64,000 nucleotides of DNA from Desulfobacteraceae bacterium UBA5616 (GTDB lineage Bacteria; Desulfobacterota; Desulfobacteria; Desulfobacterales; UBA5616), in NCBI GenBank assembly GCA_002423615.1, contig DIKO01000019.1:1-64000 (forward strand). Reading direction: 5' to 3'. The notes beneath the pieces are model-generated. The model did not search any database. It worked only from the letters and a program-made list of their open reading frames with translations, and was not told the DNA's origin. Of this stretch, positions 8,800 to 17,340 are shown piece after piece (position 1 is the stretch's first letter; each line of letters opens with the position of its first letter). Made by a program: the position numbers and the translations under genes.

Positions 8800-9569
8800 C
8801 TGCCCTCGAACCGGGGGGGCCGCTTCTCCCGGAATGCGGTGATGCCTTCCGTGCGGTCCCGGGTGGTATGGAGCAGAAAATAAAGATCCGCCTCCAGTCT
8901 GAATCCCTGTTCCAGGGTCATGTCCATCCCCCGCAAAATCGCCTCCTTGGCATAGCGCAGGGCGATGGGGCCTTTGCCGGCCATTTCTTCTGCGATCTTC
9001 ATGGCCGGCGGCAGAACTTCACCGGGGGGCGCCGCCCGGTTGATCAACCCGATGTCCAGGGCCTGGTCCGCGTCCAGGATCATACCCGAGAGGATCATCT
9101 CCAGGGCCTTCGCCCTTCCCACCAGGCGGGAGAGACGCTGGGTTCCGCCGTCCCAGGGAATCCGGTTTTTGAGGATCTGGTCCATGGCAAAACGGGCGTT
9201 CCGGGAAGCGATGCGCACGTCGCAGGCCAGGATCAGTTCCAGCCCCTGGCCGAAAGCATCCCCGTTCACGGCCGCGATGACCGGCTGGTCAAAGGAGCCG
9301 ATGATCGCGGCGGCTTTCAGGGCGGCCAGTTCGCCTTCGGGGTCCGTCCTTCCGATGTTTTCCTGATCATCGGTTCCGATGGAGAAGACCCCGGAGCCGG
9401 CACCCGTAAGCAGGATCACGCTGAGCTCGCTGCCGTAACCCGCATGCCTCCGGATTTCGGCCAGTTCGGCCGTGACCTGACGGTTCACGGCGTTCCGGGA
9501 TTCGGGCCGGTTCAGGGTGATGACTCCCACCCGTCCCTGCGATTGAAAGGTAACGGAATCGGTTTTCAT
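8796..9569 (-). CDS. Enoyl-CoA hydratase/isomerase family protein, one catalytic Glu replaced
   Basis: About 257 aa from the ATG at 9569, the point where crotonase homology begins. The upstream in-frame extension to 9659 runs through a repeat and is not used. The crotonase signatures VITLNRPESRNAV and GQGLELILACDVRIA keep the first catalytic Glu. The second, normally in a PE..LG.IP context, reads MDQILKNRIPWDGGTQ, so Gln or Asp stands where the second Glu is expected. That favours an isomerase, a hydrolase or altered hydratase chemistry. It is coupled to the next crotonase by overlapping stop and start codons. Confidence 0.83.
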   Translation of the reverse strand: MKTDSVTFQSQGRVGVITLNRPESRNAVNRQVTAELAEIRRHAGYGSELSVILLTGAGSGVFSIGTDDQENIGRTDPEGELAALKAAAIIGSFDQPVIAAVNGDAFGQGLELILACDVRIASRNARFAMDQILKNRIPWDGGTQRLSRLVGRAKALEMILSGMILDADQALDIGLINRAAPPGEVLPPAMKIAEEMAGKGPIALRYAKEAILRGMDMTLEQGFRLEADLYFLLHTTRDRTEGITAFREKRPPRFEGR

Positions 9570-9606
9570 GAAAACTCGTTCCAAAATATCTGAATGATCT
9601 GAGCCG

Positions 9607-9734
9607 TTTGATGGGTTCCGCAGGCTCCACCCATCCTGATTGGCGGGCATGCGAAACATTTACATCGTTAATCCATACAACCCATCACCGCTTATCACCG
9701 CCGATTTGATGGGTTCCGCAGGCTCCACCCATCC
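9607..9734. repeat. Two direct copies of a 30-bp GC-rich repeat with internal dyad
   Basis: The same 30-mer, beginning TTTGATGGGTTCCGCAGG, occurs at 9607-9636 and 9705-9734. Each copy has an internal dyad, GATGGGT...ACCCATC, and is followed by a loosely similar GCG..ACGAAAC stretch. They sit in the 185-bp gap between the thiolase stop (9755) and the crotonase start (9569). They may be small mobile palindromic elements or an intra-operon processing signal. No terminator-like T-tract is present. Confidence 0.75.
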
Positions 9735-9754
9735 ACATGCGTCATACGAAACCT

Positions 9755-10957
9755 TCAGCTCTCCAAACGGCCGATGATGGACATCCCGCAGACATTCCGG
9801 TGCGGAAATCCGCCCAGGTTATGGGTGAGCCCGAACCGGGGGTTTTTCAACTGGCGCTCGCCGGCCCTGCCCAGGAGCTGCAGGTACATTTCATAGATCA
9901 TCCGGAGACCCGAAGCGCCGATGGGATGGCCGAAGCATTTCAGCCCGCCGTCGATCTGGCAGGGAATTTTCCCGTCCGCATCGTAGAACCCGTCCATGAC
10001 GTCCTTGAGGGCGCCGCCTTCGGGTGAGATGAACAGGTCTTCATAGGTCACGAATTCCGTTATGGAAAAACAGTCATGAACTTCGAACATGGAGAGTTCT
10101 TCCCGGGGATTCTTGATTCCCGCTTCCTGATAAGCGCGTTTGGCCGCCGTCCGGGTGGTGACGAAATAAGAACCGTCCCAGGATTTGTGACCCATTTCCA
10201 GACCGTTGCTGTTGGACAACTGCAGGGCCTTTACGCTGACCAGGTCCTTTTTCCCCAGGCTTCTGGCGATTTCCGGCGTGGTGACGATGGCGCAGGCAGA
10301 CCCGTCGCTGACGCCGCAGCAGTCGAACAGCCCCAGGGGCTCTGCGATCATCGGGGCCGCCATGATCTGTTCCATGGAAACGGCCTTCTGTAAATGCGCC
10401 TTGGGATTTTTAACGCCGTTCTGATGGCTTTTCCAGGACACGTGGGCAATGGCTTTTTTCAGGTCTTCCTTGGACACCTTGTGTTTCGCCCGGTAGGCGC
10501 TGGCCAGCTGGGCGAACGCGCCGGGAGCGGAAAGACCCGGCCACCACAGATCATCCTTGGGCCCCATGGAGGCGCCGGGAAGCCCGCCGTAGCCACTGTC
10601 CTTCAGCTTTTCCACCCCGACGGCAAGGGCGATGTCCACGGCCCCGCTGGCCACGGCGTAAGTCGCCCCGCGGAAAGCCTCGGTGCCCGTGCAGCACATG
10701 TTCTCCACCCGGGTGGTGGGGATGTTGTTCAGACGCAACATCACCGACAGGGGCGTGGCCGAAAGCCCCGTGGATTCCGTCAGATACTGATTGCCGCACC
10801 ATGCGGCCTGGATATCGTTGGTGCCGATGCCCGCATCCTTGATGCATTCCTGAAACGCTTCGTTGACCAGGTCCTCGGGACCGCAGTCGTATCTTTCTCC
10901 GAATTTCGCGCAGCCCATTCCCAGAATGGCCACTTTATCTTTAATGCCGCTTGCCAT
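9755..10957 (-). CDS. Thiolase-family protein (SCP2/acetyl-CoA acetyltransferase-like)
   Basis: The 400 aa protein has the thiolase nucleophile region VENMCCTGTEAF (Cys88, possibly Cys89), the EVHDCFSITEF motif and the C-terminal GGLKCFGHPIGASGLRM histidine motif, so the catalytic Cys/His set looks intact. It resembles archaeal and SCP2-type thiolases that work with DUF35 partner proteins. The upstream neighbour, 15 bp away, is a thiolase-fold/DUF35 fusion, so the two probably form a complex. The expected role is thiolytic cleavage or condensation of a beta-keto- or branched acyl-CoA. AAGGAGGC sits just before the ATG. Confidence 0.87.
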   Translation of the reverse strand: MASGIKDKVAILGMGCAKFGERYDCGPEDLVNEAFQECIKDAGIGTNDIQAAWCGNQYLTESTGLSATPLSVMLRLNNIPTTRVENMCCTGTEAFRGATYAVASGAVDIALAVGVEKLKDSGYGGLPGASMGPKDDLWWPGLSAPGAFAQLASAYRAKHKVSKEDLKKAIAHVSWKSHQNGVKNPKAHLQKAVSMEQIMAAPMIAEPLGLFDCCGVSDGSACAIVTTPEIARSLGKKDLVSVKALQLSNSNGLEMGHKSWDGSYFVTTRTAAKRAYQEAGIKNPREELSMFEVHDCFSITEFVTYEDLFISPEGGALKDVMDGFYDADGKIPCQIDGGLKCFGHPIGASGLRMIYEMYLQLLGRAGERQLKNPRFGLTHNLGGFPHRNVCGMSIIGRLES

Positions 10958-10972
10958 GTTATGCCTCCTTTT

Positions 10973-12433
10973 CTAATTTTGGACGACGGGGGTTGCCTTC
11001 CAGAAATAGTTCTTAAAATCCAGCCCCTTGTCATCCGTCTTGATGCGGAACACCATTTCCATGGGAACCCCCACTTCCACTTCCTCGGGTTTGCATCCCG
11101 TGAACTGCATCATGAATTTAGCGCCTTCATCAAACTCCACCATGCCGAACAGAAGCGGCGGATTGGGCGTGTAGGCCAGCCAGTCCACCGTATAGGACGC
11201 AATCCTGGACTTGCTTTCAGCCAGACAATGGTCATCCATGCCGTCCACGGCCCGGCAGTCCGGGTTTACGCAGATATGGGCCTTGGGAAACTGGATGGTA
11301 CCGCATTGGGTGCATTTGCCGCCCACCAGGGAGTTGAACATCTTACGGTCTCTGTACATGGCCGTCATTCTGGTTTTTCTGGCGCCGGATTCGGCCCTCA
11401 TGCCCCACTCGATGGGCACCAGATTCTTGAAGGACAAAAATTTCTGGTAGTTGGTCTCGATAATGCCGTTGATCAGGGAACCCTTGATGCCTTTTCGCGG
11501 CGAAAGGTCCCCGATTTTTTCCGTGGCCTCGAACAAAAGCGCGTCCGCGCCCTGTCCGAAACCCACCACCAGCAGTTTTTCGCCGGGTTTGGCATCCTGA
11601 AGAGCATCCACCAGCATGACCAGGGAATGGGCCGCGCCCGTTTCCCCGCAGCCCGCCATGAGGTTGTCCCTTACCGCTTCGGGTTTCATCCCCATTTTTT
11701 TGGCAAGGGTTTCCCTGACGCCCCGGATGACGCAGGGCAGAACAAAATGGTCGATGCTGCCCGGAGCGATGCCGGTTTTTTCCAGAACCCCCTTGACGGC
11801 GGCCGGAACGATTTTAAAATAACCTTCCTCCCGAATCCAGCGCTCTTCCCATTCATAGTCGAACCTGGCGCCCTTGGAACGGAAATGGTCCACCATGTCC
11901 ACGTTGATCGAATTGGCACCGAGAAATCTGGCGATCAGGTTGCCGGTCCCCAGGGTGATGGCGGCGGCGGCGTCACCGTAAAGCAGTTCCTTGGGTGTGG
12001 CGCATTTGGTCTGACGCTGTTCCGAAGCGACGAACAGGGTTTCCCCGCCGTTTGCCGAAATTCCCTTGAGGGCTGCGGACAGGCCTGATGTAGCGGCCCG
12101 CTGGGAATGGGACACGTCCAGGGTGGCGATATTTTCCTTCAATCCCAGTGCTTCGGCAACCACCGTCGAATTCTGGCGGTCGTCAAAAGGCATGGTGGTG
12201 GAAGCCATGAAAACCGATTCGATATTCTGCCGGTTCATGCCCCTGGTGCAGTCCCTGCCGGCTTCGACCGCCATGGTGATGGTATCTTCGTCATAATCGC
12301 ACATGGATCTTTCAGATTTCGCGTGGGCCATCAAACCCGGATCTACCCAGACATTGGCCTGAGCGATGCTTTTCCGGCTCATTCGTAATCTCGGAATATA
12401 TCCGCCGTATGCGGTAATTCCAACGCTGCTCAT
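10973..12433 (-). CDS. HMG-CoA-synthase-like thiolase-fold protein fused to DUF35 (Zn ribbon/OB fold), catalytic residues absent
   Basis: In this 486 aa protein, residues 1 to about 350 align by eye with HMG-CoA synthase / KAS III-like proteins (ITAYGGYIPRLRMSR, LLYGDAAAAITLGTG, VVGFGQGADALLF). Residues from about 365 on form a DUF35 module with a zinc ribbon, CTQCG and CVNPDC, and an OB-fold. The usual HMG-CoA synthase Cys position is Gln111 (VSHSQRAATSG), the Glu position is Thr (MASTTMP) and the His position appears as Val231 (HFVLPC). Condensation through an acyl-enzyme is therefore unlikely; a structural, decarboxylase or aldolase-type role with the adjacent thiolase is an inference. It is the first gene of the operon, with AAGGAGA before the ATG. 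Confidence 0.85.
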   Translation of the reverse strand: MSSVGITAYGGYIPRLRMSRKSIAQANVWVDPGLMAHAKSERSMCDYDEDTITMAVEAGRDCTRGMNRQNIESVFMASTTMPFDDRQNSTVVAEALGLKENIATLDVSHSQRAATSGLSAALKGISANGGETLFVASEQRQTKCATPKELLYGDAAAAITLGTGNLIARFLGANSINVDMVDHFRSKGARFDYEWEERWIREEGYFKIVPAAVKGVLEKTGIAPGSIDHFVLPCVIRGVRETLAKKMGMKPEAVRDNLMAGCGETGAAHSLVMLVDALQDAKPGEKLLVVGFGQGADALLFEATEKIGDLSPRKGIKGSLINGIIETNYQKFLSFKNLVPIEWGMRAESGARKTRMTAMYRDRKMFNSLVGGKCTQCGTIQFPKAHICVNPDCRAVDGMDDHCLAESKSRIASYTVDWLAYTPNPPLLFGMVEFDEGAKFMMQFTGCKPEEVEVGVPMEMVFRIKTDDKGLDFKNYFWKATPVVQN

Positions 12434-12821
12434 AGACTTCTCCTTTCGTAAACAGAACCTGTTATGATATGTGGAGTAAAAAACCTTTGTTTAAAGGTGT
12501 TTGCATGATCATCCCGTCGATCCTTCATGCAGTATTAAATTTATGCCCAAATTACAATATAAAATTCCAACTTTCGCAAGGCGCTTTTTTTCACGCATGA
12601 GCGCCGGTTCGTTTTGGCTATTCATTTTTTACCTGTTTTATCAGGATGTTGTCGAATTTGATCGGAAATTAACGGACAAACCGCTTCTGTTGATATTTGA
12701 AATGTTAAAAATTGACAAGATAAAATGAAAATGATATCCGGACTTGAACCTTAAGATATTGCCCGATGCATTACGATCGGTTCAATTTTATCTGAATTCA
12801 ATCAACAGGAGGAATGTCGGA
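12434..12821. other. Intergenic region between divergent genes
   Basis: This 388-bp AT-rich gap separates the minus-strand acyl-CoA operon from the plus-strand desulforedoxin-like genes. It should hold promoters for both directions. A TTGACA occurs at 12712-12717 on the plus strand, but the best -10 at proper spacing (TATCCG) is poor, so I do not call a promoter. A 75-codon open frame at 12501-12728 has no Shine-Dalgarno and no recognisable features and is judged spurious. Confidence 0.5.
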
Positions 12822-12941
12822 ATGGCCAATCAAACTGGAAAACGGTATGTCTGTGAGAAATGCGGAGCGACCTATTTAGTCACCAAGGGCGGGGACGGCG
12901 AACTGACCTGCTGCGGTCAACCCATGGTGATCAAAAAATAA
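12822..12941 (+). CDS. Desulforedoxin-like mini-protein
   Basis: A 39 aa product from the ATG at 12822, with AGGAGG at 12807-12812. The pattern CEKCG ... TCCGQPM is that of desulforedoxin or the N-terminal desulforedoxin domain of desulfoferrodoxin, which binds one Fe in a Cys4 site. Desulforedoxin itself is about 37 aa, so the length fits a free-standing protein. The likely role is electron transfer or superoxide/oxidative-stress defence in the cytoplasm of a strict anaerobe. A second copy follows 67 bp downstream. Confidence 0.82.
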   Translation: MANQTGKRYVCEKCGATYLVTKGGDGELTCCGQPMVIKK

Positions 12942-13008
12942 CCCGTTCATTCGTAAAAAAAACCTCTTACACACACCACCTTGATGTGGATTTTAAGGAG
13001 AAGCCAAA

Positions 13009-13149
13009 ATGAGTCAACTGGGAAAACGATATACCTGCGAAGCCTGCGGAACACAGATCCTCTGCACCAAGGCGGCGGAACCCAACCCCGTCTGCTGCGG
13101 CAAGGAGATGGAAGTTCAACAACCGAAAAAAACGCCTTCATCGGACTGA
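13009..13149 (+). CDS. Second desulforedoxin-like mini-protein
   Basis: A 46-codon gene with AAGGAG upstream of the ATG. The translation starts MSQLGKRYTCEACG and ends with VCCGKEM plus a short polar tail, again giving the CxxCG...CCG rubredoxin-like iron site. It is clearly paralogous to the preceding gene. Its TGA is followed directly by the TTG start of the flavoprotein gene at 13150 without a gap, so the two are probably translationally coupled. This mini-protein may therefore be an electron partner of that flavoenzyme; this is an inference from context only. Confidence 0.8.
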   Translation: MSQLGKRYTCEACGTQILCTKAAEPNPVCCGKEMEVQQPKKTPSSD

Positions 13150-14106
13150 TTGAAAACCACCGTTGTCTGTGATCTTCTCGGCATAAAATACCCGATCCTG
13201 CAGGGGGGAATGCTGTGGCTGGCCGATGGGGGCCTTGCCGCAGCGGTTTCCAGCGCGGGGGGACTCGGCGTTATCAGCCCCCTTGCCGGCTGCCGTCCTC
13301 ATGGCGATGCAGTCCAAAATCTCTCCACCCAGATCGATAGGGCCGGGGCCGTCACTTCCCGCCCCCTGGGCGTCAATCTTCCCCTGGACCTCAGGGAGAT
13401 TGACCTGCTTCTGGATCTCATCCTGGCCAGGGGTATCGGGATCGTCGTCACTTCCGCAGGCTCTCCGGCCCTGTATACGGATCTGCTGAAAAGCTGCGGC
13501 GTTCGCGTCCTGCATGTGGTGAGTTCGGTCAAACAGGCCGTCAAGGCCAAGTCTGCCGGAGTGGACGCCGTCATTGCCGCCGGGGTGGAATCCGGAGCCA
13601 GAAACGGCCATGACGAAATCCCCCTGTTTTCCCTGATCCCCCAGGTCGCGGACCATGTGGATATCCCCGTCATCGCCGCCGGAGGCATTGCCGATGCCAG
13701 GGGAATGGTGGCGGCCATGGCCCTCGGCGCCCACGGGGTTCAGCTCGGGACCCGTTTTCTGGCCTCCCGGGAATGCATCGCCCACGAAAACTACAAAAAA
13801 GCCGTCATCGAAGCCGGAGACACGGACACCGTCATCACCCTGAGGAGCCTTATCCCCAGCCGAAGTCTGAAAAATACCCCGTTTACCCGAAAGCTCATGG
13901 CCTTGGAGGCATCAGGTTCAACCCCTGATGAGATTCGGCAGGTCCTCGGCCATGCCGCTTCGAGAAGGGCCGGTCTTGAAGGCGATCTGTCAACGGGAGA
14001 GGCTTACTGCGGCTCATCCGCGGGTCTCATCCGGGAAATCCTGCCCGCAGCGGACATCATCCGTCTTCTCGTTGAGGGCTGGGACCGTATCGTCACGGAT
14101 CTGTGA
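13150..14106 (+). CDS. Nitronate monooxygenase / 2-nitropropane dioxygenase-like flavoprotein (FabK-like)
   Basis: The 318 aa TIM-barrel FMN protein has LQGGMLWLADGGLAAAVSSAGGLG at its N-terminus, the phosphate-binding IAAGGIADARGMVAAMALGA (about residues 175-194) and GVQLGTRFLAS typical of the NMO/FabK family. In anaerobes these proteins are often NAD(P)H-dependent enoyl reductases or flavin oxidoreductases rather than oxygen-using nitronate oxidases. The likely start is TTG at 13150, immediately after the stop of the desulforedoxin-like gene; no better start is seen because homology begins within ten residues. The substrate is unknown. Confidence 0.82.
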   Translation: MKTTVVCDLLGIKYPILQGGMLWLADGGLAAAVSSAGGLGVISPLAGCRPHGDAVQNLSTQIDRAGAVTSRPLGVNLPLDLREIDLLLDLILARGIGIVVTSAGSPALYTDLLKSCGVRVLHVVSSVKQAVKAKSAGVDAVIAAGVESGARNGHDEIPLFSLIPQVADHVDIPVIAAGGIADARGMVAAMALGAHGVQLGTRFLASRECIAHENYKKAVIEAGDTDTVITLRSLIPSRSLKNTPFTRKLMALEASGSTPDEIRQVLGHAASRRAGLEGDLSTGEAYCGSSAGLIREILPAADIIRLLVEGWDRIVTDL

Positions 14107-14199
14107 AGCATATTCCCCTTGCAATGTCTACCCCGATTATATAAGGATAGCCGCCCGACGTATCCCATTCACCCTTTTACAGCATGAACAGGAAAAGCT

Positions 14200-15765
14200 A
14201 TGAGAGTCGCACTGATCGCACCGCCCTATCCTCTTTCGGAAACACCGACGGCCCCGCTGGGCCTATGTTATGTGGCAGCCGCTTTTGAAGCCGTGAACGC
14301 GGAAGTTATCATCCTGGATTACATTGTCCGGAAGTACTCTCCGGAGAAGCTCTTCCAGGACCTGTCCGCCTTTGATCCGGACATTATCGGCGCCACCTCG
14401 GTCACCATGAATTTCGATCTTGCGGCCTCCATCCTGAAAACCGCCAAAGACCTGTTTCCCCGGGCCGTCATTGCCATGGGAGGCCCCCATGTGACCTTTG
14501 ATTATGAAAACGTGCTGAAACACCACCCGGAGATCGATGTCATCGTGGTGGGGGAAGGCGAAGAGACCATCATGGAACTGGTTCCCGTCATCCGGGACCG
14601 CAAATCCTGGCCGTCCATCAAAGGCATCGCCTTCATGGAGGAAAACCGCCTGACGGTCACCCCGGGAAGGGAGTTTATCCGGGACATCGACAGCCTTCCG
14701 TTTCCCTCGCGTAACCTGCTGCCCCTGAGCCGATACCTGGCGCTGGGATTTCCCATCAGTATCATCACCAGCCGGGGATGCCCCAACCAGTGCATATTCT
14801 GCCAGGGCCACCGGATGGTGGGGCACAAGGTCCGGAACCGCGACCCCGGGCTCGTGGTGGATGAAATCGAAATGCTCCTCTCTCATGGGTTTACACGGGT
14901 CAATTTTTCCGACGATTTTTTCACTTCCAATGTCAAGCGGGTCCGGCGGCTTTGCGAGGAAATCCGGAACAGGGGGCTTTCCTTTACCTGGGCGGCCTTT
15001 GCCCGGGCCGATTCCGTGGACCGGGACCTATTGACCCTCATGCGGGATCATGGCTGCGACACCGTGTTTTTCGGCATCGAATCCGGCAACCAGGACATGC
15101 TGAACCGGATCAAAAAGCACGTCACCCTGGACCGTATCCGGAAAGCCGTGGCCGACTGCAAGGCCGTTGGCATGACGGTTTTCGCGTCCTTTATCGCCGG
15201 CCTTCCCGGTGAATCCCCGGACACCCTCATGGATTCCCACCGCTTTGCCCGGGAGCTGGACGTGATTTACGGATACCATTTTCTGGCCCCGTTTCCCGGT
15301 ACCGAGGTCAAGGAAAAGATGGAGCAGTACGACCTGGAACTGTTGACGAAAGACTGGTCCCAGTTCGATGCCAACCGTCCCATTGCAAGGACTTCCTCCC
15401 TTTCCACGGGGGAGATTGAAGATTTCGTGGATGCCCATTATTTCAGGGATGTACGGGAAAAGGACGCTGAAACGGAAAAAAAATACCGGGAAGGCAGGCT
15501 GAACGGGACGGATCTTCTGGTCTACCTGGGCAACAATAAGCTCGATATCGTTTTTAAACTGCTTTCCGGCGACATCATCGAAAACCTGCCGCCCATGCGG
15601 GAGACGGACCCGCCAATGCCCCCGGAACTCCGCCTTTCGGAAGAAATTTCGACCCTGATCGACAATTCGCCGGAGTTCATCCTGATGAGCATCCGTCACC
15701 TGGTCGAACAGGGCAGATTGACACACACCACCTCGGAGAACCATACGAAATGGCGCTGGGCGTAA
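14200..15765 (+). CDS. B12-binding-domain radical SAM protein
   Basis: A 521 aa protein. Residues 1-135 resemble a cobalamin-binding Rossmann domain (LIAPPYPLSETPTAPLGLCY, GATSVTMNF, AIAMGGPHVT). The radical SAM core begins with the cluster motif CPNQCIFC near residues 193-200, followed by GIESGNQDML and the TIM-barrel segments. It belongs to the large family of class B-like methyltransferases and ring-rearranging enzymes with unassigned substrates. It stands alone on its strand, about 94 bp after the flavoprotein gene, and converges on the next gene with 3 bp between stops. Confidence 0.85.
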   Translation: MRVALIAPPYPLSETPTAPLGLCYVAAAFEAVNAEVIILDYIVRKYSPEKLFQDLSAFDPDIIGATSVTMNFDLAASILKTAKDLFPRAVIAMGGPHVTFDYENVLKHHPEIDVIVVGEGEETIMELVPVIRDRKSWPSIKGIAFMEENRLTVTPGREFIRDIDSLPFPSRNLLPLSRYLALGFPISIITSRGCPNQCIFCQGHRMVGHKVRNRDPGLVVDEIEMLLSHGFTRVNFSDDFFTSNVKRVRRLCEEIRNRGLSFTWAAFARADSVDRDLLTLMRDHGCDTVFFGIESGNQDMLNRIKKHVTLDRIRKAVADCKAVGMTVFASFIAGLPGESPDTLMDSHRFARELDVIYGYHFLAPFPGTEVKEKMEQYDLELLTKDWSQFDANRPIARTSSLSTGEIEDFVDAHYFRDVREKDAETEKKYREGRLNGTDLLVYLGNNKLDIVFKLLSGDIIENLPPMRETDPPMPPELRLSEEISTLIDNSPEFILMSIRHLVEQGRLTHTTSENHTKWRWA

Positions 15766-15768
15766 CGT

Positions 15769-17340
15769 TTAAATCCCGGTAATGCCCAATTTCCGGGCCA
15801 CCGCACGGGCCACGGATTCGCCGTCCATTGCGGCGGAAACAATGCCCCCGGCATACCCGGCCCCTTCCCCGCAGGGAAAAAGGCCATCCACGTCGGGGTG
15901 CATCAGGGTTTCAGGAACCCGGACGATCCTTACCGGCGAACTGGTCCTGGACTCCACGGCCATCAGGGTCGCTTCGGGGAAATCAAATCCCCTGAATTTC
16001 TTCCCGAAAACAGAGAGGGCCGACCGCAGGCGGCCGGCCACCGGCGGGGGCAGAAGTTCATGAAGGGGGGCTGTATAAATGCCGGGGATGTACGACGTTT
16101 TGCCCGGATTCCGGGATACCCTGCCCTGGATGAAATCCCCGGCCGTCTGAGCCGGCGCTTTCTGGGTCACCCCGTCCCCAGCGGCAAACACCGCTTTTTC
16201 CACCCTTTCCTGATACTTCATGGCCGAAAGGGGGTCTTCCGGGTCCCCGATGTCTTCCAGCCGGAGTTCCACCACCAGTCCGGCATTGGCAAATCCTCCC
16301 CCTCTGCCCGACATGCTCATGCCGTTCAGCACCAGTTCCCCCGGCGCGGTGGACGCGGGGATCACATATCCACCGGGGCACATGCAGAAGGAGTATACGC
16401 CCCTGCCCTCCACCCGGCAGGCGATACGGTAGGCAGCCGGCGGCAGTCCCGGATGGCGGGGTGAATGGTGGTAGAAAATCCGGTCGATGATTTCCTGGGG
16501 ATGTTCGATGCGGGCCCCCATGGCAAAGGGTTTGGCCTCGAGGGCGAGGCCCTTTGCCGCCAGCATCCGATAGATGTCCCGTGCCGAATGGCCCGTGGCG
16601 AGGATGACCGCATCCCCTGGAATGAACTCATCCCCGTTCACCCGGACCCCGGTGATTTTTCCCCCCTGAACCACGAGGTCATCCACACAGGCGTTGAACC
16701 GAATCTCCCCGCCGGCTCCGGCAATCGATTCCCGGATGCCTCGCACCACCCGGGGCAGGACATTGGAACCGATGTGGGGATGGGCATCGATCAAAATGTC
16801 CGGCGAGGCCCCATGCGCAGCGAACATTTTAAGAATTCTCCCCACATCCCCCCGCCGGGTGGAACGGGTGTAGAGCTTGCCGTCGGAGTATGTCCCGGCG
16901 CCCCCTTCTCCGAAGCAGTAATTGGAATGGGGATGGACCCTCCCCTGGGAGTAGATTTGTTTAAGGTCCTTTCGCCGGAGGGTAACGTCTTTTCCCCGCT
17001 CCAGGACAATCGGACGGATCCCGTATTCCAGGAGGGTCAGTGCGGCAAAATATCCGCCGGGACCCGCCCCCACCACCACCACGCGAAAGTCCCCGGGTTT
17101 CCGGGGATGGAAGGGGCTCTCCAAAGGCCCCGGAGGTTCGACCCGGCCCAGGGCAACCCGGAGGATGAATCCGGGCATCCGGCTCCGGGCGTCCACCGAT
17201 CTTCTGATGATCCGGAAGGAGATGTCCGGGCCATCGGCCATTTCCGCCTTTTTCAGGGCCTTTTTCCGGATCATCTCCGGTGAATTCATCTCATCCGGGT
17301 CAACGGCGATATCCACGAAGCAAAGCGCACCCGTCGTCAT
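15769..17340 (-). CDS. FAD-dependent oxidoreductase (COG2509-like)
   Basis: The 523 aa protein has an N-terminal adaptor of about 80 residues, a dinucleotide-binding motif VVVVGAGPGGYFAALTL (about residues 86-102), and the family signatures NYCFGEGGAGTYSDGKLYTR, AVILATGHSARDIY and GLFPCGEGAGYAGGIVSAA. These are the marks of uncharacterised FAD-dependent dehydrogenases found widely in anaerobes. The start ATG overlaps the upstream amidohydrolase stop (ATGA at 17337-17340), so the two are translationally coupled. Substrate and electron acceptor are unknown; a soluble cytoplasmic location is expected. Confidence 0.88.
   Translation of the reverse strand: MTTGALCFVDIAVDPDEMNSPEMIRKKALKKAEMADGPDISFRIIRRSVDARSRMPGFILRVALGRVEPPGPLESPFHPRKPGDFRVVVVGAGPGGYFAALTLLEYGIRPIVLERGKDVTLRRKDLKQIYSQGRVHPHSNYCFGEGGAGTYSDGKLYTRSTRRGDVGRILKMFAAHGASPDILIDAHPHIGSNVLPRVVRGIRESIAGAGGEIRFNACVDDLVVQGGKITGVRVNGDEFIPGDAVILATGHSARDIYRMLAAKGLALEAKPFAMGARIEHPQEIIDRIFYHHSPRHPGLPPAAYRIACRVEGRGVYSFCMCPGGYVIPASTAPGELVLNGMSMSGRGGGFANAGLVVELRLEDIGDPEDPLSAMKYQERVEKAVFAAGDGVTQKAPAQTAGDFIQGRVSRNPGKTSYIPGIYTAPLHELLPPPVAGRLRSALSVFGKKFRGFDFPEATLMAVESRTSSPVRIVRVPETLMHPDVDGLFPCGEGAGYAGGIVSAAMDGESVARAVARKLGITGI

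Noticed and set aside
10394..12088. 564-codon open frame on the plus strand
   Set aside because: It is antisense to the thiolase and HMG-CoA-synthase-like genes and shows no recognisable domain.
12501..12728. 75-codon frame in the intergenic gap
   Set aside because: No Shine-Dalgarno, no motif and AT-rich sequence; it probably occurs by chance.
12712..12740. TTGACA as a promoter for the desulforedoxin-like genes
   Set aside because: The -10 at correct spacing is TATCCG, too poor to call.
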